64,000 nt of DNA from Sciscionella marina DSM 45152 (lineage in GTDB: Bacteria > Actinomycetota > Actinomycetes > Mycobacteriales > Pseudonocardiaceae), in assembly GCF_000379465.1 (NCBI RefSeq), contig NZ_KB905425.1:389414-453413 (forward strand), written 5' to 3'. Made by a program: the position numbers and the translations under genes. Below, one piece after another: positions 52,750-63,200 of the stretch. Position 1 is the first letter of the stretch. Each line of letters begins with the position of its first letter. Below the pieces are notes generated by a model, which was given only the letters and a program-made list of their open reading frames with translations, did no database searches and was not told where the DNA came from.

Positions 52750-52905
52750 TGCACGGCGTGTTTCAGGTCTCGGCTGTGAACGTCGTACGGCAGAAATCAG
52801 CAAATGCCTGTGCTCGGCGGGTGAGCCGGGCAGTACACGCATGGCGAACATGACCTCGACGGTTCGTACGTCCTCGAGGATCTCACGGTGCACGAGTGGT
52901 GTGAA
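52750..52905 (-). pseudogene. Possible LysR-family C-terminal remnant
   Basis: On the minus strand one frame reads VHREILEDVRTVEVMFAMR and, after a one-base frame change, another reads LTRRAQAFADFCRTTFTAET and stops. This looks like the tail of a LysR effector domain (a conserved strand, then an amphipathic last helix). No upstream LysR part is seen, and the match rests on a short stretch. The 52906-53023 remainder shows nothing. Confidence 0.25.
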
Positions 52906-53023
52906 TCGCCCGCGCCGCTCGCAACAAGAGAGCGGGCCGATTCGAGGCTGTCACCGTGAAACCGGCATACGCGAGGATCCGGCGGGACGGATGTCGGCGT
53001 GGCGGTGACCGTGTGGACGGTAC

Positions 53024-53815
53024 CTAGCCGAACAGCTCCGGGCGGCGATCGGCAAGATAGGGGCTCAACTCGCGGGCCTTCGCGATCGCCGTGAGGTCGA
53101 GCTCGGCGAGCCGGAGCTCTCCTTCGCCGCCGGGCCCGTTCTTCTCGTTCAGTACCGCCCCGTCCGGGCCGGCGATCCGGCTCAGCCCGCAGTAGGTGAG
53201 GCCCTGACCGGTACCGCTCCAGTTGGCGTAGGCGATGAACAGCTGGTTTTCGAAGGCGCGCGCCGGGACGAGGCCGGTCGCGACGAACTGGCAGGGCTGC
53301 ATCAGCGCGGTCGGCACCACCAGCAGTTGGGTTCCGGCGAGGGCATGGGCGCGCACGGCTTCCGGGAACTCGACGTCGTAGCAGATGAGTATGCCGAGGG
53401 TGAGCCCGGCGAGCTCGGCCTGCCGCACGCCGTCGTCGCCGGGATCGAACGCGGCGCGCTCCACCGAGCCGTACAGATGGCTTTTGCGGTAGCGCAGCAA
53501 GGTTGCTCCGTCCGCACCGACCAGCCGGGCCGCGTTGTAGACCCGCTCGCCGTCGGCCTCGGGCCAGCCGTGCGCGATGGCGATCCCGGTCTCGGCGGCG
53601 ATTGCGGAGAACCGCGCGCAGATCGGCCCGTCCGCTGGTTCGGCGAGCGAACGCAGCCGCGTGGCGTCGGTCAGGTACCCGGTGCCGGAGAGCTCCGGGG
53701 TGACCAGCAGCTGGGCACCTGAGGCGGCCGCTTTCCGGGCTACGGCGGCCAGCCGGTCCAGGGCGGTGCTTTCCGCGCCGTCCGTGGCGACGGCCTGCCA
53801 GCAGGCGATCTTCAC
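53024..53815 (-). CDS. Nitrilase-superfamily carbon-nitrogen hydrolase
   Basis: The 263-residue protein has the Glu-Lys-Cys triad: Glu41 (VTPELSGTGY), Lys111 (RYRKSHLYG) and Cys145 (ILICYDVEFPE). R-A-F-E-N-Q after the active site and ANWSGT match small amidases of the family, such as omega-amidases or carbamoyl hydrolases. The length is normal for a single nitrilase domain. It lies alone between the LysR remnant and the response regulator, so its partner is unclear. Confidence 0.9.
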   Translation of the reverse strand: MKIACWQAVATDGAESTALDRLAAVARKAAASGAQLLVTPELSGTGYLTDATRLRSLAEPADGPICARFSAIAAETGIAIAHGWPEADGERVYNAARLVGADGATLLRYRKSHLYGSVERAAFDPGDDGVRQAELAGLTLGILICYDVEFPEAVRAHALAGTQLLVVPTALMQPCQFVATGLVPARAFENQLFIAYANWSGTGQGLTYCGLSRIAGPDGAVLNEKNGPGGEGELRLAELDLTAIAKARELSPYLADRRPELFG

Positions 53816-53908
53816 GCCCGGAAACTAAGCGAGCCGCGGCGATCCGGCAACCCCTACTCTGCGCTTCAAGGGGCGCCAACCGCGCCGTGATGGGGCAGAC
53901 TGCGTGCT

Positions 53909-54613
53909 ATGGGCATACCGCAGCGGATCAAGGTGATCGTGGTGGACGATCAGCAGATCGTGCGTGAGGGCCTGGTCGCGCTGATGGGCCTGCTCGAGGA
54001 CATCGAGGTGGTCGGATCGGCGCCGAACGGTGCGCTCGCGATCGAACTCGTCGACCGCCTCGATGACCTCGACGTGGTGCTGATGGATTTGAACATGCCG
54101 GTGATGAGCGGGACCGAGGCGACAAAGCGGATCATGCGGGACCACCCGGATGTCGCCGTGGTCGTGCTGACCACGTATTCCGACGACCAGACGATCGCGG
54201 ATGCGCTCGCCGCGGGCGCTCGCGGTTATCTGACCAAGGAAGCGGGCCGCAAGCAGATCGGTTCCGCGCTGCGTTCGGTGGTCGCCGGGCAGATGACCTT
54301 CGGGGCCGATGTGTCCCGTCAGGTGGTCAATGTGTTGTTCGAATCGGGTGGGCAGGGCTCGCCGGTGCCGACTGGGGCGAAACCCGCCGAGCACAAGACG
54401 GGTCCGCCAGATGGGCTGACCGCGCGCGAGGCCGAGGTGCTTGGCCTGATCGCGGCCGGGCTGAGCAATGCCACGATCGCGGCCGAGCTGTTCATCGGTG
54501 AGGCGACGGTGAAAACGCACATCAATAATGCGTTCGCCAAGATCGGCGTGCGTAATCGCGCCGAGGCGGTGCGCTATGCCGTGCGCAATGGGCTGGAAAA
54601 AGAACCGGGGTGA
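53909..54613 (+). CDS. NarL/LuxR-type response regulator, orphan
   Basis: The 234-residue protein has a receiver domain with acidic pair VVDDQQ (13-16), phosphoacceptor Asp60 (LMDLNMPVMSG), a Thr in VLTTYSDD and Lys110 (LTKEA), and a LuxR helix-turn-helix (LTAREAEVLGLIAAGLSNAT, then GEATVKTHINNAFAKIGVRN). No histidine kinase gene is near. It converges with the AT gene of the polyketide locus with no gap, so a pathway-specific regulatory role is possible but unproven. Confidence 0.92.
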   Translation: MGIPQRIKVIVVDDQQIVREGLVALMGLLEDIEVVGSAPNGALAIELVDRLDDLDVVLMDLNMPVMSGTEATKRIMRDHPDVAVVVLTTYSDDQTIADALAAGARGYLTKEAGRKQIGSALRSVVAGQMTFGADVSRQVVNVLFESGGQGSPVPTGAKPAEHKTGPPDGLTAREAEVLGLIAAGLSNATIAAELFIGEATVKTHINNAFAKIGVRNRAEAVRYAVRNGLEKEPG

Positions 54614-55519
54614 TCAGGCGACCACGGTTTCCTTGCGCGGTCGCAGGGCGAGCTTCGGGTTGTTCGAGCGCACCCGGAATTCCTTTGTCCGAGGCACACG
54701 GCTGAACAGATTGTCCGTACCGCAGAAGTGCAGATCGGTGATCTCGAGCCGGTGTAGCGCCGCCGTCACCTGGGGCCAGTCGATGGGGCGGTCGAAGGTG
54801 TCCAGCAGCATCCCCCGAATCCCCTCGGCCGTCCGCACCAGCGAACCGTCCTGATCGGCGAGCACCGGAATCTCCGGATCGCGCAGCGGGCAGTCGCCGA
54901 AGGCGGACCGCTCGGCTGTGTTTCGCAACGCGGTGAACGAGGGAGCATGCACCGGGGGACGCATGGTGTACAGAGAATAGCCGCCGACCTCGCTGATTCG
55001 CGTGATGAATCCGTCGAGTTCCCCGGAATGCAGCGAGATCATATGGAATCCCTCGTCCAGCACCCCGGAGATCTCGTACCACGAGAGCTCGCCGAGTACC
55101 GTGCGCCAGCCGTCCTCGGGGACCCGCATCACGGTGTGCGTGACGACATCCTGGTGCTGTACGGCGAAGTATTCCTGTTCGCACGCGGCCTGGATCGCGG
55201 TCAGCCGCACCGCGTCGGAAAAGTCGAGGGCCCCGGAGAACACCGCGGCCGCCTTCTGTCCGAAGCTCACCCCGGTCAGCACGTCCGGGCGGAGCTCGAG
55301 CTCGTCGGCGATGGCGACGCAGCTGACCAGAAACGCCAGCTGGGCGGCGGTTCCGTAGTCGTCCGTGCTGTCGGCGTAGGCATCCAGGACCGAGTAGCCG
55401 ATCGCGTCATCGGCCTCGGTGACACGCTGCCGGGCGGCCCGGTTCAGCAGCAGGAATTTGGTGAGCTCGGCGAACCGGTTCGGCGCCATGCCCGGGAAAA
55501 CGAGCGCGGTAGGGCTCAT
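54614..55519 (-). CDS. Discrete acyltransferase, VinK-like
   Basis: A 301-residue FabD-fold acyltransferase that opens TALVFPGMAPNRFAELTKFL. It has the nucleophile Ser85 in TGVSFGQKAAA, His191 in MRPPVHAPSF and a late VLADQDGSL. The Arg that anchors a malonyl carboxylate after the GxSxG region is not evident: VRLTAIQAACEQEY stands where an RG-M pattern is expected. This suits transfer of a non-carboxylated acyl group. The sequence recalls VinK of vicenistatin biosynthesis, which moves an aminoacylated starter between carrier proteins. It is ATGA-coupled to the ligase. Confidence 0.78.
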   Translation of the reverse strand: MSPTALVFPGMAPNRFAELTKFLLLNRAARQRVTEADDAIGYSVLDAYADSTDDYGTAAQLAFLVSCVAIADELELRPDVLTGVSFGQKAAAVFSGALDFSDAVRLTAIQAACEQEYFAVQHQDVVTHTVMRVPEDGWRTVLGELSWYEISGVLDEGFHMISLHSGELDGFITRISEVGGYSLYTMRPPVHAPSFTALRNTAERSAFGDCPLRDPEIPVLADQDGSLVRTAEGIRGMLLDTFDRPIDWPQVTAALHRLEITDLHFCGTDNLFSRVPRTKEFRVRSNNPKLALRPRKETVVA

Positions 55520-56934
55520 GCCGCTACTCCGGATTCCGCGCGGGCCAGCTCTTCCATCCGATTCTTGTCCGGTTTTCCGTTGCGATTGACCGGGAATCGG
55601 TCCACCACCACGACCCGGTTCGGCTGCTCGTGCGGGGGCAATGCCTCGGTGAGCACGCTGCGCCAGTACCCGCTTTCCCGGCGCTGCGGGTCGGCGACGA
55701 AGAATACGAGCTGGACACCCTGGCGTTTCTCGGGCAGCGAGATGATGCGCGCGGTGCAGCCCTGCGCGGCGACTTTGCGCTCGATCACCTCCGGATGGAT
55801 GGTGTAGCCCATGCGATGCACGGCGGACTTGCGGCCGAGGATGAACAGGTTCCGGTTCTCGTCCAGGTAACCGAGGTCCCCGGTGCGGTGCCAGCCCTGT
55901 TCGGCCGGGGTGACCATGGCGTCCTCGCCCAGCAGCCCGGTCAGCATGTCGGGGCAGTCGATGAGCACCTCGCCGATCTCGGTCGCGGCGAGGTCGCGGT
56001 CGTTCTCGTCCACGATCCTGCACCCGATCCCGTCCATCACCTGACCGGTGCCGACCGGATTCTCCAGGGTGGCGAAGGCCAGGTTGCCCAGTTCGGTGCT
56101 GCCATAGCTGTCCAGCAGGGTCATGCCGAACTCGGACTCGTACTCGGCGACAAGCGGGCTGTCCAGCGGGGCCGCGCCGCTGCACAGCATCCGGGTCTTC
56201 ATCAGCGCTGCCCGGGCTTCCGGGCGTTTGCCCACGATGTTCAGCATGCTCTGGTATGTGCTCGGAGCGGCGTCTACCACGGTGGCCCCGCACTGGCCGG
56301 CCATCCGCAGTGCGTGATCCAGCCTGCGGTAAGGGGCGATGATCAGCGAGCAGCGGGTCAACCAGGCGATCATCACCATGGAGATCCCGTACTGGTGGGA
56401 AAACGGCAGCAGCGGCAACAGTACGTCGTCTGCCCGGTGACCGACCTGATCAGCATTGCGCTGCATATTCTTCAGGAACCGCGCGCCATTCTTGACGATA
56501 CCCTTGGGGGCGCCGGTGGAGCCCGAGGACCACATGATGATGCTGTCCGGCAGGGCGCACCACCGGTCGAAGCACAGCCGACGGCCCGGTGGCGCGGACG
56601 CCGCATCGGCGAGCAGTTCGTAGACGTAGACCGGGCTCTGGTCCTGGGTGAGTGGGGCATCATCGTCCACGATGGACATTCGAACCCCGGCACGTTCGAT
56701 GATTTCCCCGGTCTGGTTCGCTGTCTCCTGCGGGTCGACGAGCACGATGGACGCGCCGAGGTGCATCAGGGCGAACAGCGCGCTCACATACCCGACGGAG
56801 TTCCCTGCCTTGAGCATGACCCGGTCGCCGGGCGAAAGACCGCGCGCGCTCAGTGCATCGGCCACCCCGAGGGTCCGCAGCTCGAACTCGTCGAGAGTCT
56901 GCACTGAGTCCACAGCAAAGAGTTTGGCCCGCAT
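55516..56934 (-). CDS. Adenylate-forming ligase, VinM-like starter-unit activator
   Basis: The 472-residue enzyme has the core motifs WSSGSTGAPKG (135-145), DSYGSTELGN (276-284), HRTGDLGYLDENRN, and the late Lys454 in NRNGKPDK. It has no carrier domain of its own. Its short N-terminus (MRAKLFAVDS) and overall form recall VinM/IdnL7-type enzymes, which load amino acids onto aminoacyl-carrier proteins in macrolactam pathways. A long-chain or aryl acyl-ligase is the alternative. It is divergent from the PKS and coupled to the VinK-like transferase. Confidence 0.75.
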   Translation of the reverse strand: MRAKLFAVDSVQTLDEFELRTLGVADALSARGLSPGDRVMLKAGNSVGYVSALFALMHLGASIVLVDPQETANQTGEIIERAGVRMSIVDDDAPLTQDQSPVYVYELLADAASAPPGRRLCFDRWCALPDSIIMWSSGSTGAPKGIVKNGARFLKNMQRNADQVGHRADDVLLPLLPFSHQYGISMVMIAWLTRCSLIIAPYRRLDHALRMAGQCGATVVDAAPSTYQSMLNIVGKRPEARAALMKTRMLCSGAAPLDSPLVAEYESEFGMTLLDSYGSTELGNLAFATLENPVGTGQVMDGIGCRIVDENDRDLAATEIGEVLIDCPDMLTGLLGEDAMVTPAEQGWHRTGDLGYLDENRNLFILGRKSAVHRMGYTIHPEVIERKVAAQGCTARIISLPEKRQGVQLVFFVADPQRRESGYWRSVLTEALPPHEQPNRVVVVDRFPVNRNGKPDKNRMEELARAESGVAA

Positions 56935-57000
56935 CGGTGGCGTCCTTTCGAATGGAATTGGGGATGCGCTGGATCTTCGAGTGCTCCCAGTCCGAGGTTG

Positions 57001-57093
57001 AATATAGGAATGGGTGACCGGAGCACGCCACCCCTAATCGCCCGTCGTGGCCTGCGTGGGAGATGAGCGGGGTGTCTAGGGGCGGCTAGGGGT
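57001..57093. promoter_or_regulatory. Divergent PKS/ligase promoter with repeated TAGGGG boxes
   Basis: CTAGGGG occurs at 57076-57082 and again at 57086-57092, exactly 10 bp apart. Its inverse ACCCCTA lies at 57030-57036. On the minus strand TATATT (57006-57001) could be the ligase -10 box, and the inverse box then sits directly upstream of the -35 position, a usual place for an activator. The rest of 56935-57236 has no gene. Confidence 0.45.
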
Positions 57094-57236
57094 GGGGAGG
57101 GTCGGCAGGGCTCGGTAGCCTGCCAGCAAGGTGCGGGAATTCTCGGTCCTATCCAGGTGAGTTCGCCCCAGTCCGTGTGCGAGCCGAGTTCAGCCGATCC
57201 ATTCGCGAAAATGATTGCGAGAGGACGAGGAAAAAA

Positions 57237-60200
57237 ATGGTGAACCCCATCCAGGACATCGGGGGTCTTTCCGATTACGACCGTTCTCGTGTCCTCGGTG
57301 AATTCGTCCGGGCACACCTTGCCGCGGTCCTCGAGGACTGGCCGGCGGCCGGTGTCGACGAGCACCGCTCCTTTCTGGAACTGGGACTGGACTCGGTCGC
57401 CGCGGTCGCCCTGCACGCGCGGCTGACCGAGGCCACCGGACTGGAACTCCCGGTGACGCTGGCCTTCGACCACCCGAACACGGCCAGCCTCGCGGTATAC
57501 CTGCGCGGCCGATTGCTCGGCGAGAGCACCGAAGAACCGAGCGTGACACCGGTCGCGGCCGCGGAGGGGGAGCCGATCGCGATCGTGGGGATGAGCACCC
57601 GTTTCCCTGGTGGAGTCGCCAGCCCGGAACAGTTCTGGGAGCTGCTCGCCGAAGGCCGCGACGCCACCTCCGAGTTCCCCACCGACCGCGGCTGGGATCT
57701 GGCGGCGCTCTACGACGCCGACCCGGACCGGCCGGGCACCACCTACACCCGGCGCGGCGGTTTCCTGCACGATGCCGCCGAGTTCGACGCGGCGTTTTTC
57801 GGCATCAATCCGCGCGAGGCCCTGGCGATGGACCCGCAGCAGCGGCTGCTGCTGGAAAGCGGCTGGCACGCGCTCGAGGACGCGGGCATCGATCCGGCGG
57901 AGCTGCGGGGCAGCCGAACCGGGGTCTACGTGGGCGCCGAAGCACAGGACTACGGACCGCGGCTGGAAGAAGCCGAGGGCGCCGAGGGATACCTGGACAT
58001 CGGCACCGCGGGCAGCGTCGCGTCCGGGCGGATCGCGTACACCCTCGGTTTGGAGGGACCCGCGGTCACCGTGGACACTGCCTGCTCGTCCTCCCTGGTC
58101 GCGCTGCATCTCGCGGTGCAGGCCCTGCGCCGGGGCGAGTGCGCGCTCGCGCTGGCCGCCGGGGTAGCGGTGATGTCCAGCCCTGGCGGGTTCCTCTCGT
58201 TCAGCCGCCAGCGCGCGTTGTCCGCGGACGGCCGCTGCCGGGCCTTCGCCGCCGACGCGGACGGCACCGGCTGGGGCGAGGGGGCCGGAACCGTGGTGCT
58301 GGCCCCGCTTTCCGAGGCACGCAGGCGGGGGTTGCGGGTGCTCGCGCTGGTCAGCGGGATCGCGGTGAACTCCGATGGGGCAAGCAATGGGCTCACCGCG
58401 CCGAGCGGACCGGCCCAGCAACGGGTGATCGAGCAAGCGCTCGCCGACGCCGGAATCCCGGCAGCCGAGGTGGACGCCGTCGAGGCGCACGGCACCGCGA
58501 CCCTGCTCGGGGATCCCATCGAAGCGAACGCACTGCAAGCCGTTTACGGCAGCGGCCGTCCCGCGGAGCAACCCCTGCTGCTCGGCTCGGTCAAGTCCAA
58601 TATCGGGCACACCCAGGCGGCCGCGGGCCTGGCCGGGGTGATCAAGATGGTGCTGGCCATGCGGGCCGGGACACTGCCTGCCACCTTGCACGTCGAGACG
58701 CCGACCCCGCACGTGAACTGGGCCGATCGCGGGGTGGCGCTGCTGACCGAGGCGTGCCCGTGGCCGGCCACCGACCATCCGCGCCGTGGCGGGGTGTCTT
58801 CGTTCGGGATGAGTGGCACCAATGCGCACGTGATTCTCGAATCAGCCCCGGTGGAAGCAGCGTCGGAAGAACCGGTCACGTTTCCCGCTCCGTGGCCGCT
58901 GCCGGTCACCGCGCACACCGCAGCGGCGCTGCGCGCGCAGGCCGCCGCGCTGGTGGAGTACGTGGACCGGTACCCGCTCGCGGACCTCGGCGCCGCGCTG
59001 GGCACCACCCGTGCCGCGCTGCGGCACCGCGCGGTGGTGCTGGCTGAGGACCCCGAATCGGCGCGGGCCCAGCTGCGCGCGCTCGCCGCGGGGGAGGACG
59101 CGCCGGGGGTGATCCGGGGACGCGGCACCGAAGGCGGGCTTGCCGTGCTGCTGCGTGGCGAGCTACCGCGCGGTGCCTGCGGTGCGCTCTACCGGGCGTA
59201 CCCGGTGTTCGCCACGGCGCTCAGCGAGGCGTGCGCGGAACTGAACCTGCAATTGGCGACCCCGCTGCTCGGCGCGCTGCTTGCCGAGGCCCCCGAGCTC
59301 GAGCAGCCGGAGTACGCGGACGCGGCGGCATTCGCCTGCGATGTCGCGCTGTACCGGCTGTTCGAATCCTGGGGCGGGCACGCGGATCTGGTCGCCGGGA
59401 CCGGGATCGGTGAACTCGCCGCGGCGCATGTGGCCGGGGTGCTCTCGCTCGCGGATGCCTGCGCGCTGGCCGGGACGATCGCCCGGGGTGCGGGCGCGGC
59501 CGAGCTGCGCAGGCTGACCAGGGCGCTGTCGTTCGACCGCCCGGCCACCTCCGTGCTCGACATCGGCACCGGGGAACCGGTGGACGCCGGGACGCTGGCC
59601 GACGCCGGGCACTGGGCCGGGCTCGGCGCACGGAATACGGTGCCTTGCCCCGCATGGTCCGAGCGTCACCAGGTGCGGGCCGTACTGGAGCTGGGCGGTT
59701 CCCCGGTCGCCACCGTGGCCCCGACCGAGGCCGCAACCGTGCCCGAAGCGCTGGCCGCGCTCTTCGCGCAAGGGCTCGAGCTCGACTGGCGCGCGGTCTA
59801 CTCCGGCCGCGACGTGCGGGATGTGTGCTTGCCCGGTTATGCCTTCCAACGGGAGCGCTTCTGGCTGCCTGGCATCGGAACAGCCGGGAGCCCGCGCGAG
59901 GTGGGGCAATCCAGTGCGGAACACCCGCTGCTCGGCGCGGTGCTCGCGCATGCGGCGAAGGACGAGCTCACCCTGACCGGGCGGCTGGCTCTTGCTGCCC
60001 ATCCCTGGCTTGGCGAGCATCGGGTGCGCGGGGCCGCGATCCTGCCGGGCACCGCGTTGCTGGAGCTTGCCGTGCAGGCCGGTGGCCACGTGGGTGCGCG
60101 CACCGTGGCCGAGCTGACCCTGCACGCCCCGCTGGTCTTGCCGGAATCGGCCGGGATGACCGTGCAGGCCACCGTGGGCGAACCGGACGCCGAGGGCAAC

Positions 60201-63200
60201 CGTGGGTTTGCAGTGCACGCGCGCCAGGAGGACATCGGCCCGTGGACCAAGCACGCTTCCGGGACGCTGGCCGTCGCGCCGCTCCCGCCGGGGCCCGAGG
60301 TGCCGCGCCCGGAGACGGTGGGCGTGGCCGCCGATGCGGTTTATGCGGCGCTCGCCGAGACCGGACTGGACTATGGGCGCACGTTCCGTGGGCTGCACAC
60401 CGCGTGGCGCAGCGGGGACGAGGTGATCGCCGAGCTCGTGCTGCCGGACGGCGCCCCGGATGGGTTCGCCCTGCATCCGGTGCTCTCCGATGCCGCTTTG
60501 CACGCACTGGAACTGTTCGACGGCGCCTTCGGCAGCGATGGCCGCGCCTGGCTGCCGTTCTCCTTCGGCGGGGTCACCGTGCACGCCACGGGTGCGCGCC
60601 GCGCGCGGGTGCGGATGACCAAGACCGGAACGGACACGGTGGCGCTGACTGTGGCCGGGCACGACGGGACCCCGATCGCCACCGTGGAATCGCTGAGCCT
60701 GCGTCCGGTATCCGCGGTGGCCGATGCGTTGTACCGCACCGGCTGGGTGCCGCTGAGCCGGTCGCGGCCGGACGAACCCGGCGCAAGCTGGGCGGTGCTG
60801 GGCGCGCCGGTCCCGGAACTGGATGCGCCCGCGCACCCGGACCTGCCCGCCCTGCTGCTTTCCGAGCTGCCGGAGTTCGTGCTGGCCCCGGTCGCCCCGA
60901 GGGAGGCGCATGCGGCCGCCGGCGACGTGCTCGACTTGCTCAATGCCTGGCTGCGGGTGCCGAGGACCGCGGACTCCCGGCTGGTGGTGCTGACCACCGG
61001 GGCGCTCGCGACCGATGCGGCGGACACCGTTCCCGGTCTCGATCATGCCCCGGTGACCGGATTGGTGCGCGCCGCGCAGGATGAGGAAACCGGCCGGATC
61101 CTTTTGGTGGACACCGATGACAGCGCGGCAAGCCGGACCGTGCTCGCCGAAGCGGTTTCCGCGGCGGTGGCCGAAGGGGAGACCGAACTCGCACTGCGCG
61201 AAGGCAGGGCTTTCATTCCTCGGCTGTCCACAACGGACGCTCATCCGTCCACAGTGGACGTTCCGGGCCTCGATCCCGAAGGCACCGTGCTCATCACCGG
61301 CGGCACCGGGGTGCTCGGTGGTTCGCTCGCCCGGCATCTGGTGTGCGAGCACGGGATCCGGCACCTTGTGCTGCTCGGGCGCAGCGCCCGCGAGGGAGAA
61401 CTGGACGCGGAACTCGCCGCGCTCGGTGCCGAGGTCAGCGTGGTCGCCTGCGATGTGGCCGATAAGGATGCGCTCGCCGCGGTGCTCGCCGACATACCGG
61501 AGAACCGGCCGCTGACCGCGGTGGTGCATGCCGCGGGGACCCTCGACGATGGGGTGCTCGGTTCGCTCACCCGGACGCGGCTGTCCACGGTGCTGACACC
61601 GAAGGTCGATGCGGCGCTGCACCTGCACGAGCTGACCAAGGATCTGCCGCTCGCCGCCTTCGTGCTGTTCTCCTCCTCCGCCGCGCTGCTCGGGGCCGCC
61701 GGTCAGGCGAACTACGCCGCCGCGAACACCTTCCTGGACGCGCTCGCCCAGCACCGCCGTGCTCACGGTCTGCCCGCGCTTTCCCTGCAGTGGGGCCTGT
61801 GGGAGCAGGCGAGTGGGCTTACCGCGCGGCTCGGTGAGGCTGATCATGCGCGGCTGCGGCGTTCCGGGCTCGCCCCGCTGCCGACCGAGCGAGCGCTCGC
61901 GATGTTCGATGCGGCGCTGCGTACCGGAAATTCCGTTGTGGCACCGATCATCCTGGATCATCCGGCGGTGCGGGCGAAGGTCGAGACCGATGGTGGCGCC
62001 CCGCTGTTGCGCGGCCTGGCGGGGGCGAAACCCCGGATCGCGGCGGTGGCCGAGGACGCTCCCGTGGCCGAGCAGCACGGCTCACCGGACCAGCTGATCG
62101 ATCTGGTGCGCGAGCATGTGGCCGCGGTGCTCGGGCATGCCGCGCCGCACGCCGTCGAGGTCGATCAGGCGTTCACCGAACTGGGTTTCGATTCCCTGAC
62201 CGCGGTGGAACTGCGCAACCGGCTGGGCACCGCGCTGGACCGGCGGTTGCCCGCGACGCTGATCTTCGACTACCCGAATCCGGCCGCGCTGGCCCGCCAC
62301 CTCGCCGAGGAGTCCGGGGGCGGCGCGGCAGTCCGCACACCGGCCACCGTGGTGCAGGACGCTGGGGAACCGGTGGCGATCGTCGGCATGGGTGCCCGAT
62401 TCCCGGGCGGGGTAGCCGGTCCGGACGACCTGTGGCGGCTGGTCGCCGAGGGCGTGGATGCCATCGGGGAGTTCCCGGACGACCGGGGCTGGGACCTGGA
62501 CGCGCTCTATGATCCGGATCCGGATGTGCCGGGCAAGATGTATGTGCGCAACGGAGGTTTTCTGCCCGATGCGCTGGACTTCGATGCGGAGTTCTTCGGG
62601 ATTTCTCCGCGTGAGGCTGTGGCGATGGATCCGCAGCAGCGCCAGCTGATGGAGGTCGCCTGGGAAGCCCTCGAGCATGCCGGGATCGACCCGAACAGCC
62701 TCAAGGGCAGCCGCACCGGAGTGTTCGCCGGGATCATGTACCACGATCACGCGGCGCGGCTGCGCGAGATTCCTGAGGAGCTGGAAGGGTTTCTCGGCAA
62801 CGGCAGCGCGGCGAGCGTGCTCACCGGCCGGATCGCCTACACCCTCGGGCTCGAGGGACCCGCGATGTCGGTGGACACCGCATGCTCGTCTTCGCTGGTA
62901 TCGCTGCACCTCGCGGCGCAGGCGCTGCGGCGCGGGGAAGCCACGTTGGCACTGGCCGGTGGGGTCACGGTGCTGTCCACCCCCGAGGTCTTCGTGGACT
63001 TCAGCCGCCAGCGCGGACTCTCCCCGGATGGCCGCTGCCGGGCGTTTGCCGAGGAAGCCGACGGCACCGGCTGGGCCGAGGGTGTCGGGATGTTGGTGTT
63101 GGAGCGGCTTTCCGATGCGGTGAGCAACGGTCATGAGGTGTTGGCGGTGGTGCGTGGTTCCGCGGTGAATTCCGATGGCGCCTCCAATGGTCTTTCCGCG

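Noticed and set aside
54614..55519. Calling this gene fabD of fatty acid synthesis
   Set aside because: No fab genes lie near, the carboxylate-binding Arg is not seen, and it is coupled to an adenylate-forming ligase.
57211..57236. ATG at 57211 as the PKS start
   Set aside because: It is out of frame with the PKS; ATG 57237 is in frame and has a purine-rich site upstream.
59136..59576. Explaining the defective AT as an assembly collapse
   Set aside because: The active-site Ser is replaced by a substitution (GTGIG) in addition to missing sequence, and the reading frame and codon bias are intact, so collapse alone does not account for it. Read data would still be useful.
59163..62078. 971-codon open frame on the minus strand across the PKS
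   Set aside because: It is an antisense shadow: the plus strand has KS, DH, KR and ACP motifs there, and the minus-strand product is a low-complexity Arg/Gly/His-rich sequence typical of GC-rich shadows.
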